A stretch of DNA of 45,274 bases, taken from NCBI GenBank assembly GCA_016218915.1, contig JACRCQ010000065.1, positions 1 to 45,274 on the forward strand, given 5' to 3'. Numbering within the stretch: the stretch's first letter is position 1; each line of letters opens with the position of its first letter. The notes under the pieces are model-generated. The model was not told where the DNA came from. It worked only from the letters and a program-made list of their open reading frames with translations, and ran no database searches. Below, piece after piece: positions 31,712 through 39,945 of this stretch. This DNA comes from Deltaproteobacteria bacterium. Lineage in GTDB: Bacteria > Myxococcota_A > Polyangia > Polyangiales > Polyangiaceae. Made by a program: the position numbers and the translations under genes.

Positions 31712-32710
31712 ATGGTAGGACGCGGCATGGCTTCTGCCTCTCCCCAGGTTCGTCGGGTGGTCGTGGCGACACACGGCCACTGTTTCGACGGCGCTGCTTC
31801 GGCCGCCCTGTTCACGCGCCTTGTGAAACACGTCGAGCCTGGGCCCTTTGAGTTCCACTACCGCGCATGCGGCTACGGTCCTGGGCAGAACTCGCTCGAT
31901 CCTGGCTGGCTCGACGGCGACGTCAACGCGGTACTCGACTTTCGCTACACCACGGCGCCCCAGCTCACCTGGTACTTCGACCACCACCGCACCGCGTTCC
32001 AGACGCCAGGGGACCGTGAGCACTTCGATGCGAACCAGGCTTCAGCCCGGAGATTCCACGACGAGACCTATGGCTCGTGCTCCAAGCTGATCGCGGATGT
32101 CGGCCGGGAGCGCTTCGGGTTTCACGACCCTGTGCTCGACGATCTGGTGCGTTGGGCCGACATCATCGATTCCGCTCGATTCAAGAGCGCCGAACAGGCT
32201 GTGATGCGGGCCGAGCCGGAGCTCAGGCTCATGACGGTCCTCGAGCATCAGGGCGACGCAGGGCTGCTTGGACGCATCGTGCCGATGTTCGCCTCCATGC
32301 CTCTTGGCGAGGTTGCCAGCTCGCCGGAGATTGTCGAGCGCTGGTCGCATCTGGGGCCGCTGCACGAGGCCTTCGTCGACCGCGTCCGATCCGGGGCCGT
32401 CACGATGGGGCCTGTGGTCTACGTGGATCTGACCGATCAGTTCACCGAGGTGGTCGGAAAGTTCGTCACCTATGCGCTCTTCCCCGAGAGCGCGTATTCG
32501 GTGATGGTCTCGCGCGCCCGGAGCAAGTGCAAGATCTCGGTGGGCTACAACCCCTGGTCCCCGATCGCGCGCACCCACGACATCAGCGCCATCTGCACCG
32601 AATACGGCGGTGGCGGCCATGCAGTGGTCGGCGCCGTGTCGCTGCCCCACGATGCTGTTGAAGACGCGCGCAAGATCGGGATGACCATAGCGAACCGGCT
32701 GGCGCAGTAG
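31712..32710 (+). CDS. DHH/DHHA1-family phosphoesterase
   Basis: 332 residues from the ATG at 31712 (AGAGG 2-6 nt upstream); an ATG at 31727 also has an AGGA and would remove five. Motif I is ATHGHCFDGAASA (residues 19-31), which keeps the second Asp but has Cys/His in place of the first, as in the HxNCPDG-type branch of DHH proteins. The DHH motif is TWYFDHHRTAF, a further metal residue is in VRWADIIDSARF, and the DHHA1 end is CTEYGGGGHAVVGAVSLP. The family includes oligoribonucleases and phosphodiesterases; substrate unknown. It is cytoplasmic. Confidence 0.9.
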   Translation: MVGRGMASASPQVRRVVVATHGHCFDGAASAALFTRLVKHVEPGPFEFHYRACGYGPGQNSLDPGWLDGDVNAVLDFRYTTAPQLTWYFDHHRTAFQTPGDREHFDANQASARRFHDETYGSCSKLIADVGRERFGFHDPVLDDLVRWADIIDSARFKSAEQAVMRAEPELRLMTVLEHQGDAGLLGRIVPMFASMPLGEVASSPEIVERWSHLGPLHEAFVDRVRSGAVTMGPVVYVDLTDQFTEVVGKFVTYALFPESAYSVMVSRARSKCKISVGYNPWSPIARTHDISAICTEYGGGGHAVVGAVSLPHDAVEDARKIGMTIANRLAQ

Positions 32711-32818
32711 TCTTCGCCAGCGGAGCACCCAAGCAGCCCCGGGAACCTGGGTCTGACCTGGCTATCTGACGGTTGACGCCCGTCGCGTGAAGGCGTCCCA
32801 TTTCAGCCGAGGTGCGAG

Positions 32819-33700
32819 ATGAAGGCCAGACCGGTGGAACGCTACGAAACCCCTGCCTACCCCACGCGAGTCGAGCTCATGGCTTCTCCTGGCTGGCTCA
32901 GGGACAATCTGCCGCCCTCCTGGCGCGCAAACCTCGAGATGGCGGGCGCAGTCGCTCTGTTCGTCACGCTCGGAACGTTGGGATGCGAGCAGCGTCCGCC
33001 CGCCGCACCAGCCAACCCGCCCGTCCAAGCGACCCAGCCTGCGGTCATCCAGGTGGCCAGCGTCCCGCCCACAGCTTCCGGAACGCCGGGCCCTGCGCCG
33101 GAATCCCGGTTGCCCGCTGCAGCGGTCGTTGCACCGATCTTCCAGCATGGCGACGGGCGAGGTGCCACAGGCTGCGTCGTCGTGGCGCCGCCCGTGTTCC
33201 TTTCGGAAGAAGAGGCACTCCAGATCATTCGCGAGGAGCTGGCCCGGGTGCGCCTGTCTCTGCCGCAGAGCAAGGTGCCGGTCCCTGGGGTTGAGCTTCC
33301 TGCGATTGACGACGAGATCAACACGCCCCGGAGATCGGCGCCGCCAAGCCCCCAGCAGCTGAAAGTCGACGCTGCCGACACGGTACGCGGCGTCGCAGTC
33401 GAGTTCGTTTCCGGCCAAGACGCCCTCGCCATGCAGGGGCACTCGATGTCGAGCGTGCAGGGGTTCGACACGCGAGGCGCAGCAGAGAGCCTGGCCAAGA
33501 GCGTGCGGGAAACCGGGCGTTCCAAGATGTACTTCGGCGTGCTGTACGATCCGATCTCGCACGTGGACTTCCGCGACCCGAGCACGCAAGGACGTCCGTG
33601 GGAGGAGATGTCCAAGGAAGCCAAGGACGCCTCGCGCAAGCTGCTGCGCGAGCAGGTGCAGGACTTCGTTCAATGGCTCCGCACCCAGGGGGCGCTTTGA
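32819..33700 (+). CDS. Lipoprotein-like protein paired with a radical SAM maturase
   Basis: 293 residues. GAGGTG lies 3-8 nt before the ATG at 32819. A hydrophobic stretch (41-55, MAGAVALFVTLGTLG) ends at Cys56, so it may be a lipoprotein, although the 40-residue N-extension is long; an internal ATG (residue 21) would shorten it. After an Ala/Pro/Gln linker comes a motif GDGRGATGCVVVAPPVFLSE (111-130, Cys119) followed by an EEALQIIREELARVRL helix. The C-terminal region (190-293) contains MQGHSMSSVQGFDTRGAAES and YFGVLYDPISHVDFR. I do not recognise the family. Its stop is 1 nt before the radical SAM gene, implying a shared function. Confidence 0.75.
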   Translation: MKARPVERYETPAYPTRVELMASPGWLRDNLPPSWRANLEMAGAVALFVTLGTLGCEQRPPAAPANPPVQATQPAVIQVASVPPTASGTPGPAPESRLPAAAVVAPIFQHGDGRGATGCVVVAPPVFLSEEEALQIIREELARVRLSLPQSKVPVPGVELPAIDDEINTPRRSAPPSPQQLKVDAADTVRGVAVEFVSGQDALAMQGHSMSSVQGFDTRGAAESLAKSVRETGRSKMYFGVLYDPISHVDFRDPSTQGRPWEEMSKEAKDASRKLLREQVQDFVQWLRTQGAL

Positions 33701-33701
33701 A

Positions 33702-34841
33702 GTGCACCTGACGCTCCACCTCACGCCGTCGTGCAACATGCGGTGCGACTACTGCTATGCGCCCCCGCAGCCCGGCGAAGCGATGAGCGAGGCCACGGCT
33801 GCGCGCGCGTTGCAGCTGGGCGCGTCGATCGGCTCCGGCTCTTGCGGCGTGATCTTCTTCGGGGGCGAGCCGCTGCTGCAGCGCGACCTGATCGAGGCGA
33901 CGGTCTCGCATGCGCGCGCGCTGGAGCGTCAGGGAAAGGGAAGGTTCCATTTCAAGGCCACCACCAACGGCCTGTTGCTCGACGATGCGTTCCTCGAGTT
34001 TGCGGTGCGCGAGGAAGTGCTCGTGGCGATGAGCTTCGATGGAGTGCGTGAGGCGCAGGATCGTCATCGCAAGCTCGCCGACGGGACCGGCAGCTACGAC
34101 GTTCTGCTGTCGCGTCTCGTTCGCCTGCTCGAGGTCCGCCCGTACTCGAGCGTGCTGCTGGTCGTGAGCCCTGATACGGCTCCCCTGCTGTCGCAATCGG
34201 TGCAGCTGCTTCTGGAGCTCGGATGCAGGTACCTCGTGGTGTCGCTGGACCACGCGGCCGGCTGGTCGGAGCAGAGCCTGGGTGTGCTGCAGGAGCAATA
34301 CGAGCGCCTTGCCAAGCTCTACGTTGAGTGGACGCGTGCGGGGCGGAAGTTCTATCTGAGCCCGTTCGAGGTGAAGCTTGCGTCGCACATCCATGGCAGC
34401 GAGTACCGCAAGGAACGCTGCGAGCTCGGGCGCAGGCAGGTGTCGGTCGCCCCCGACGGCTCGCTGTACCCGTGCGTGCAGTTCACCCGGGCGGGGCGGG
34501 ACTCGGCATGGTGCATCGGAGACGTGCAGCGCGGGATCGACGAGCCGGCGCGGGCGGCCATTCGCATGCGCGCCGAGCAGCAAAAGGAGCCCTGTCGGAG
34601 CTGCGCAATCGAGAGTCGATGCAACAACACGTGCGGGTGTCTGAACTGGCAGTCCACGGGCAACGTGAACGTGGTGTCTCCGGTGCTGTGCCGGCACGAG
34701 CAGATGCTGCTTCCGATCGTGGACAAGGTGGGTGCGCAGCTCTACCAGGCGCGCAATCCGCTGTTCCTGCACAAGCACTACAACCCGGCCTTTCCCGTGC
34801 TGTCGCTGCTCGACGACGCCTCTCGCTTCGACGGCGGGTGA
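33702..34841 (+). CDS. Radical SAM protein with full SPASM domain
   Basis: 379 residues from a GTG at 33702, just after the preceding stop. The SAM cluster motif is CNMRCDYC (Cys11, 15, 18), followed by IFFGGEPLLQRDLI and ATTNGLLLDDAFLEFA of the barrel. The C-terminal SPASM domain is complete: CELGRRQ...DGSLYPC (C-x12-G-x4-C), then CRSCAIESRCNNTCGC and a last Cys in SPVLC, giving sites for two auxiliary clusters. Such enzymes usually install thioether or other cross-links in peptides or proteins, or modify enzymes such as sulfatases. The neighbouring 293-residue protein is the obvious candidate substrate, but this is inference. Confidence 0.92.
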   Translation: MHLTLHLTPSCNMRCDYCYAPPQPGEAMSEATAARALQLGASIGSGSCGVIFFGGEPLLQRDLIEATVSHARALERQGKGRFHFKATTNGLLLDDAFLEFAVREEVLVAMSFDGVREAQDRHRKLADGTGSYDVLLSRLVRLLEVRPYSSVLLVVSPDTAPLLSQSVQLLLELGCRYLVVSLDHAAGWSEQSLGVLQEQYERLAKLYVEWTRAGRKFYLSPFEVKLASHIHGSEYRKERCELGRRQVSVAPDGSLYPCVQFTRAGRDSAWCIGDVQRGIDEPARAAIRMRAEQQKEPCRSCAIESRCNNTCGCLNWQSTGNVNVVSPVLCRHEQMLLPIVDKVGAQLYQARNPLFLHKHYNPAFPVLSLLDDASRFDGG

Positions 34842-34861
34842 GGATGGTAACGTGACTGCCC

Positions 34862-35509
34862 ATGGGACTGTTCCTCGCTGCATCCGCGTTCCGCAACCGA
34901 TCGGCCGCCGATGTTGCCGACACGATCCGCGCCTACGCTTCCAAGTTCGGCTCCGCGGCTGAGCCTTGCGGTCCGAGCGATCCCGAGACACCCGAGGATG
35001 TCCATGTCTACGCGCCTGCCCAGGGCTGGACCGTCGTTCGATGGCCTGCGTTCTTCAACGTCCACGACGTCCCCTTCTGCCTCGATGGTTCCCACAACCT
35101 CAGGACGCTGGTGTCCACGGTACACATCTACGACGGGGACTACTGGGCGCACTTTCTGATGGAGAACGGAGCGCTGCTCGACCGGTTTGCCTCGTGGCCC
35201 GACTACTTCGACCCGGAGCTGCCTGACGCGGCTCGGGCGCAGTGGAAGGGAAATCCAGAGCTGATCGCTTCCAAGGCAGGCTGCGATCCGACCGCGATTC
35301 GCCCCTACCTGGTGCACCCGGATCCTGAGGACCCTCCCCCTGGCAAGGCTGCCGAAGACGATGCGTTCGAGCTCGCGGACGTCCGGGTATTCGCGGACCT
35401 GTGGCGACGCATGGGGATCCGGTGGGACACAGCAGCGGCTTCAGCCCTGAGAATGCAGCTCGATCGCAAGTACGGCACGCACCTGCCGGTGTCGAAGGAA
35501 GAGTTGTAG
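34862..35509 (+). CDS. Unknown protein downstream of the radical SAM gene
   Basis: 215 residues from the ATG at 34862, 20 nt after the radical SAM stop, so probably the third gene of the operon; no clear ribosome binding site. There is no signal peptide. Visible features: an N-terminal MGLFLAASAFRNRSAADVAD, an aromatic stretch (VHVYAPAQGWTVVRWPAFFN, VSTVHIYDGDYWAHFLMENG, RFASWPDYFDP) and a C-terminal helical part (FADLWRRMGIRWDTAAASAL). I do not recognise a family. It could be a partner or immunity-like protein, which is speculation. Confidence 0.7.
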   Translation: MGLFLAASAFRNRSAADVADTIRAYASKFGSAAEPCGPSDPETPEDVHVYAPAQGWTVVRWPAFFNVHDVPFCLDGSHNLRTLVSTVHIYDGDYWAHFLMENGALLDRFASWPDYFDPELPDAARAQWKGNPELIASKAGCDPTAIRPYLVHPDPEDPPPGKAAEDDAFELADVRVFADLWRRMGIRWDTAAASALRMQLDRKYGTHLPVSKEEL

Positions 35510-35644
35510 GGCGCTGTCGCGGGTCCGATGTCATGGAGCCGGGAGCGTGATGGAGCGTGAGGGAGCGGGTCCACGCGCTTGTGATTCGTCATGACTTGAC
35601 GGTCCGCCAATCCGGTCCCAGGCGACAGCAAAGAGGTCGACCTC

Positions 35645-36937
35645 ATGCGGGACATCAGAAGAGTTGTAGTGGTTGGGGCGAATGGAACGATGGGGTCCGG
35701 TGCAGGGGCCCTTTTTGCGGCTCGGGGATTCGAAGTCGCCATGCTCGCGCGCACAGAGGACAAAGCGCGCGAAGGGCTCGCGCGCGCCAAGAATGCGGTT
35801 CGCTCCGACGTGATCGAATCGCACATGTCGTGTGGCTCGTACGACGAAGCCCTGGATCGCGAGGTGGCGCGTGCCGACCTTGTGCTCGAAGCCGTTGCCG
35901 AGGATCTGCCGACCAAGAACCGCTACTTCGATGCGATCGATGGGGCTCGTCGCCCCGGGACCGTGATCGCCACGGTCTCGAGCGGTCTGTCGATGGCGCA
36001 GATGTCGGCCGGACGAAGCGATGACTTCCAGCGCCATTTCATGGGCATCCACCTGTTCAACCCGCCCCACGTGATCGTGGGGACCGAGCTGATCTCCGGG
36101 CCGAACACGGACCGGGAGCTGCTGCAGTCGATCAAGTCGATGCTCAGGAAGAAGCTCGGGCGCGTGGTGGTGGAGTGCCGCGACATGCCGGCCTTTGCGG
36201 GCAACCGGATCGGCTTCAAGGTGCTCAACGAGTGCGCGCAGCTCGCCGAGAAACATGGAGTGGCCAAGGTGGACTACCTGATCGGGCCGTACACCGGACG
36301 CGCCATGCCGCCGCTGGCGACGATCGATCTGGTGGGGTTCGACGTCCACAAGGCGATCGTCGACAATGTGTACGCCAACACGCGCGACGAGGCCCACGAG
36401 GCGTTCGCGATGCCAGCGTACATGTCACGCCTGATCGCGCTCGGTCATCTGGGCAACAAGACGTCTTCCGGCGGATTCTACCGCGCCTCCAAGGCGGACA
36501 AGACCGTGTCGACCTTGCGTCCGGCGTCGCTCGATCACGCGACCGACACGGCCTTCGACAAGGTGGGCTTCATCGAGGAGATGAAGCTTCTGCACCACGT
36601 CGGACGCTATGCGGATGCGATGGAGTTGCTGCTGGCAGCGCACGGACCGGAAGCGGACCTCGTCCGGCGCGTGGTCTTCGGCTACGTCAGCTATGCGCTC
36701 AGCCGGGTGGGACCCACGGAGGTCGCAGCGGACGTGACGGTGGTGGACCAGATCATGGGCTGGGGATTCAACTGGGCACCGCCCTCGGTGCTCGTCGATC
36801 TGTGCGGTCGCAAGCAGGTGGTCCAGGCGATGAACGAGCTGGGTCTCAAGGTACCGGCTGTCGTGCAGGATCTGCCCGATGGCCAGAAGCTGTCCGGACA
36901 GCACAGCAATATCGGCCGCTATTTCGTGGCGAAGTAG
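35645..36937 (+). CDS. 3-hydroxyacyl-CoA dehydrogenase
   Basis: 430 residues. The NAD-binding motif VVVVGANGTMGSGAGALFAA opens the protein; the catalytic His lies in HFMGIHLFNPP, with VVVECRDMPAFAGNRIGFK typical of the interdomain region. The C-terminal half duplicates the dimerisation domain (IDLVGFDVHKAIVDNVYANT, then VVDQIMGWGFNWAPPSVLVD). It lacks an enoyl-CoA hydratase part, so it is the monofunctional type that oxidises 3-hydroxyacyl-CoA in beta-oxidation. A thiolase gene starts 9 nt after its stop, making the two final steps of the cycle. AGAGG about 9 nt upstream of the ATG supports the start. Confidence 0.94.
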   Translation: MRDIRRVVVVGANGTMGSGAGALFAARGFEVAMLARTEDKAREGLARAKNAVRSDVIESHMSCGSYDEALDREVARADLVLEAVAEDLPTKNRYFDAIDGARRPGTVIATVSSGLSMAQMSAGRSDDFQRHFMGIHLFNPPHVIVGTELISGPNTDRELLQSIKSMLRKKLGRVVVECRDMPAFAGNRIGFKVLNECAQLAEKHGVAKVDYLIGPYTGRAMPPLATIDLVGFDVHKAIVDNVYANTRDEAHEAFAMPAYMSRLIALGHLGNKTSSGGFYRASKADKTVSTLRPASLDHATDTAFDKVGFIEEMKLLHHVGRYADAMELLLAAHGPEADLVRRVVFGYVSYALSRVGPTEVAADVTVVDQIMGWGFNWAPPSVLVDLCGRKQVVQAMNELGLKVPAVVQDLPDGQKLSGQHSNIGRYFVAK

Positions 36938-36946
36938 GTGACAGCG

Positions 36947-38194
36947 ATGGCAACCAGACGATCAACGCAGGACGTGTACATCCTCGGCGGGTACCAGACG
37001 GACTTTGCGCGCAACTGGAGCAAGGAGAGCAAGCACGTCGTGGCGCTCATGCGCGAGGCCACGCTCGGTGCCCTGGAGCAGACGCGTGTCGAGCCGGCGG
37101 AAATCGAGGTGGCGCACGTGGGCAACTTCGCAGGGGAGCTGTACTGCATGCAGGGGCACCTCGGCGCGTTCGTCGTGGACATCGACCCCGCCTTCCGGGG
37201 CCTGCCCACCGCCCGCCATGAAGCAGCGTGCGCGTCAGGCTCGATCGCAGCGCTCGCCGCAGAAGCGGAGATCGAAGCCGGGCGCTACGACGTAGCGCTC
37301 GTGCTCGGCGTCGAGCAGATGAAGACCGTCGATTCGAAGCGCGGCGGAGACTTCCTGGGCACGGCGGCGTGGTACGAAAAGGAAGCCAAGGGGGTGGAAT
37401 TCCCGTTCCCCAAGCTCTTTGGCAAGCTCGGCGACGAGTACGACCGTCGGTACGGGCTCAAGGACGAGCATCTCGCGCGGATCTCGGCGATCAACTACGA
37501 GAACGCGAAGCTCAATCCCAACGCGCAGACGCGAAGCTGGTTCATGAGCTACGACCACGCGTGCTCGACCGGGCAGTACAACGCGAAGATCGGCGGCAGG
37601 ATCAAGCTCACGGACTGCTCGCAGGTGACGGACGGAGCAGCGGCGATCATCCTTGCGTCGGCCGAGTTTGCCGAGCGCTGGGCCAAGCGGATGGGCGTCG
37701 CGCTCGACCGCATCCCCAAGGTGCTCGGCTGGGGGCACCGGACTGCGCCGATCGAGTTCTCGGCCAAGACGGCCCAGAGCCATGGGATGCAGTACGTGCT
37801 TCCCCACACGCGAAAGGCGATCACGGACGCCTACGAGCGCGCAGGGCTTTCGGGCCCTGAGCAGCTCAGCGCCATCGAGACCCACGATTGCTTCACGACG
37901 TCGGAGTACATGGCGATCGATCACTTCGGTCTGACCGCTCCGGGCGAGAGCTGGAAGGCAGTGGAGCAGGGCGTGATCGAGATCGGAGGCAAGTGCCCGA
38001 TCAATCCGAGCGGAGGGTTGATCGGAGCCGGACACCCGGTGGGAGCGACCGGCACACGTCAGCTGCTGGACGCAGCCCTGCAGGTGTCAGGGCAGGCCGG
38101 AGACTACCAGGTCGACGGTGCCAAGCGGGTCGCCACGCTCAACATCGGCGGCTCGGGAACGACCAGCGTGGTGCACATCGTCGGCACTGCCTGA
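36947..38194 (+). CDS. Thiolase-family acyl-CoA acyltransferase
   Basis: 415 residues from the ATG at 36947, preferred because AGGTG lies about 6-7 nt upstream; a GTG at 36938 is three codons earlier. Catalytic Cys95 lies in RHEAACASGSIAAL, the His in SAIETHDCFTTSEYM, and the last motif is GGLIGAGHPVGATG. The THD-C-F type sequence places it near SCP-x/acetyl-CoA acetyltransferase thiolases. It cleaves 3-ketoacyl-CoA (or condenses acetyl-CoA). It is coupled to the 3-hydroxyacyl-CoA dehydrogenase upstream, and the GbsR/MarR regulator gene follows after 57 bp. Confidence 0.94.
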   Translation: MATRRSTQDVYILGGYQTDFARNWSKESKHVVALMREATLGALEQTRVEPAEIEVAHVGNFAGELYCMQGHLGAFVVDIDPAFRGLPTARHEAACASGSIAALAAEAEIEAGRYDVALVLGVEQMKTVDSKRGGDFLGTAAWYEKEAKGVEFPFPKLFGKLGDEYDRRYGLKDEHLARISAINYENAKLNPNAQTRSWFMSYDHACSTGQYNAKIGGRIKLTDCSQVTDGAAAIILASAEFAERWAKRMGVALDRIPKVLGWGHRTAPIEFSAKTAQSHGMQYVLPHTRKAITDAYERAGLSGPEQLSAIETHDCFTTSEYMAIDHFGLTAPGESWKAVEQGVIEIGGKCPINPSGGLIGAGHPVGATGTRQLLDAALQVSGQAGDYQVDGAKRVATLNIGGSGTTSVVHIVGTA

Positions 38195-38251
38195 AAGCGG
38201 CCGCGCAGCCCGGTAGCCTCGCGCCTTGCCTCGCTGTACACTGCCGTCCCC

Positions 38252-38743
38252 ATGGCCCGTCGCGCAGCGGAATTGAGAGTCGCGGACCAGATCGGTTCCC
38301 TCATGGAGTTCTGGGGGTTCAAGCGCGTGCATGGACGCGTCTGGACCATCCTGTTTCTCGCGCAGGAGCCCCTTTCTGCGGCAGAGATCCGCAGGCGGCT
38401 CGAAGTATCCGTGGGTGCCACCAGCATGGCGCTGACCGAGCTTCGGCGCTGGGGTGCGGTGCGCGAGGTGCGGACGGCTGCGCGCAGCACGCACTTCGAG
38501 CCGGAGACGAACATCTGGCGGCTGGTGTCTCGCGTGCTGCAGGATCGCGAGAAGCGGATGCTCGACGAGACCCTGGAGATCTTCGCGCAGGCGATCCAGG
38601 AGCTACGGGGCGATGGTGCCGCAGGGGCGGCGCGTAGGGTCGAGAAGCTGGTATGGCTCACGCGTCTGGCGCGCGGGATGCTCGACATGCTCACGAGCCG
38701 TGGTGAGCTCGCAGCTGAAGACACGATGAAGATGAAGGTGTAG
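38252..38743 (+). CDS. GbsR/MarR-family transcriptional regulator
   Basis: 163 residues. The winged-helix region (about 12-85) reads VADQIGSLMEFWGFKRVHGR, VWTILFLAQEPLSAAEIRRR and LEVSVGATSMALTELRRWGA, the GbsR pattern with the FWG signature and an HTH that recognises DNA as a dimer. The rest is helical (dimerisation). GbsR proteins sense small molecules such as choline or glycine betaine in some bacteria; the ligand here is unknown. Its position after the beta-oxidation pair suggests it may control them. A TACACT sequence about 15 nt upstream could be a -10 element. It converges on the next gene with 8 bp between stops. Confidence 0.9.
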   Translation: MARRAAELRVADQIGSLMEFWGFKRVHGRVWTILFLAQEPLSAAEIRRRLEVSVGATSMALTELRRWGAVREVRTAARSTHFEPETNIWRLVSRVLQDREKRMLDETLEIFAQAIQELRGDGAAGAARRVEKLVWLTRLARGMLDMLTSRGELAAEDTMKMKV

Positions 38744-38751
38744 GCGGAGCC

Positions 38752-39333
38752 CTACGGCTCACTGACCTGGCAGTTGGAAGCGATGCCGATGAAGACCTTG
38801 TGCGGGCCTTGCCACTGGCCCTTGGGGTTCCAGCGCACCATCACGTTTTCGACCTCGGTGGTGAGCTTGACCTTGCACTGCGCCGTGAACCTCGCGAGCT
38901 TGTCCTTGTTCTTCGGGTTGGGGATCTCGTCCTGGTAGCGCTCGGCCACCGCTGGTTCCTCGAACAGCCCGGGGATCAGGATCAACGCGTCGTCGATGGT
39001 CTTGTACGGAGCCAGGAGCTTCTTGCGGTCCACGTTCTCCGAAGCCGATTCGGCCCAGGGCTTGTCGACGCCGACGAACTCGCAGTGGTAGCCGCCCTCG
39101 ACGTCCTTGTTCGGCAGGACGCACGCGAGGTCGTTGCGGTCCGATGTCACCAACGTGATGGGCGCATCGATCACAGCGCCTTTGACCATCTCGGGCGCAG
39201 GACGGGTCGGCGGCGGATTGGGATCGCTTCGAACCCACCAGATGAACAGACCCAAGCCCAACGCGAACGCGATGAAGCCGTACTGCGAAGTTTTTGAGGT
39301 AGCCGGAGCCTTCTCCACGATCTGCTGTGCCAT
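38752..39333 (-). CDS. Membrane-anchored protein of unknown function
   Basis: 193 residues. A single hydrophobic segment (17-34, SQYGFIAFALGLGLFIWWV) follows a short cytoplasmic head, so the rest is probably outside the membrane. The body has two or more Cys (DLACVLPN, YHCEFVGVD, TAQCKVKL, ASNCQVSEP) that could pair. LLAPYKTIDDALILIPGLFE and VRWNPKGQWQGPHKVFIGIA are the most distinctive stretches. I do not recognise the family. It lies 39 bp downstream of the rubrerythrin-like gene. Confidence 0.75.
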   Translation of the reverse strand: MAQQIVEKAPATSKTSQYGFIAFALGLGLFIWWVRSDPNPPPTRPAPEMVKGAVIDAPITLVTSDRNDLACVLPNKDVEGGYHCEFVGVDKPWAESASENVDRKKLLAPYKTIDDALILIPGLFEEPAVAERYQDEIPNPKNKDKLARFTAQCKVKLTTEVENVMVRWNPKGQWQGPHKVFIGIASNCQVSEP

Positions 39334-39372
39334 CGGCCGCGTAGCCTAGCCGGAATCACCCAGATCGTCGAT

Positions 39373-39885
39373 CTAGAACGGATCGAACCCGTTCTCGCGC
39401 CAGTAGTCTTCCTGGAGCATCTGCTGCTGCCTGATCAGCGCGTCGTAGTGCCCGCTCTCCCAGGCCACCAGATCCTCGAAGAACTTGCGCGCCGCCGGCA
39501 GCGACGCCTTCTTCGCCTGCTCGGAGTAGTGCTTGATGCCGTTGAGCTCGAGCTGCACTGCGATCGCCAGCGCACTCATCTCGAAGTGCGCGCCCTTGAT
39601 GCGCTCCCGAAGCGATTTCGAGAAGATCGCGGCGTCTGCCTGCGTGTGCTTGCGATCGCTCAGCGTCACGCCTTCTGCCAGCGTCCCCTTGCTCACGAGC
39701 GACTTGTAGTGCGTGCTCAGGAACTCGAAGTGCTCCTGCTCCTCGCGCGCCAGCTGCTCGAACGTCGCCTTGCCGTCCGGGTCCTGCGTGGTCTTGGCCG
39801 CCAACGTGTAGAACTCGAAACCGGTGCGCTCCGCCAGCATTGCCTGCCGAAGTCCCTCGGTCATTTCCTTGATTGCATCGTCCAT
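39373..39885 (-). CDS. Rubrerythrin-like ferritin-fold di-iron protein
   Basis: 170 residues from the ATG at 39885, fixed by GGAGG about 5 nt upstream. A four-helix ferritin fold is indicated by MLAERTGFEFYTLAAK, LAREEQEHFEFLSTHY, MSALAIAVQLELNGIKHY and FEDLVAWESGHYDALI; the E...ExxH pairs would bind two irons. It lacks the C-terminal rubredoxin domain of classical rubrerythrins. Members protect against peroxide or handle iron. It is cytoplasmic. The 60-bp gap before it, after the CAP-domain gene, does not exclude a shared transcript. Confidence 0.9.
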   Translation of the reverse strand: MDDAIKEMTEGLRQAMLAERTGFEFYTLAAKTTQDPDGKATFEQLAREEQEHFEFLSTHYKSLVSKGTLAEGVTLSDRKHTQADAAIFSKSLRERIKGAHFEMSALAIAVQLELNGIKHYSEQAKKASLPAARKFFEDLVAWESGHYDALIRQQQMLQEDYWRENGFDPF

Positions 39886-39945
39886 GGGGTCCTCCAGAAT
39901 CGCCTCGCACAATCAGATGCCCTTGCGCCCCGGACGGTTGTTGCC

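Noticed and set aside
39371..39400. tRNA T-arm-like sequence (GATCGAACCC)
   Set aside because: It lies inside the rubrerythrin-like gene, with no cloverleaf around it.
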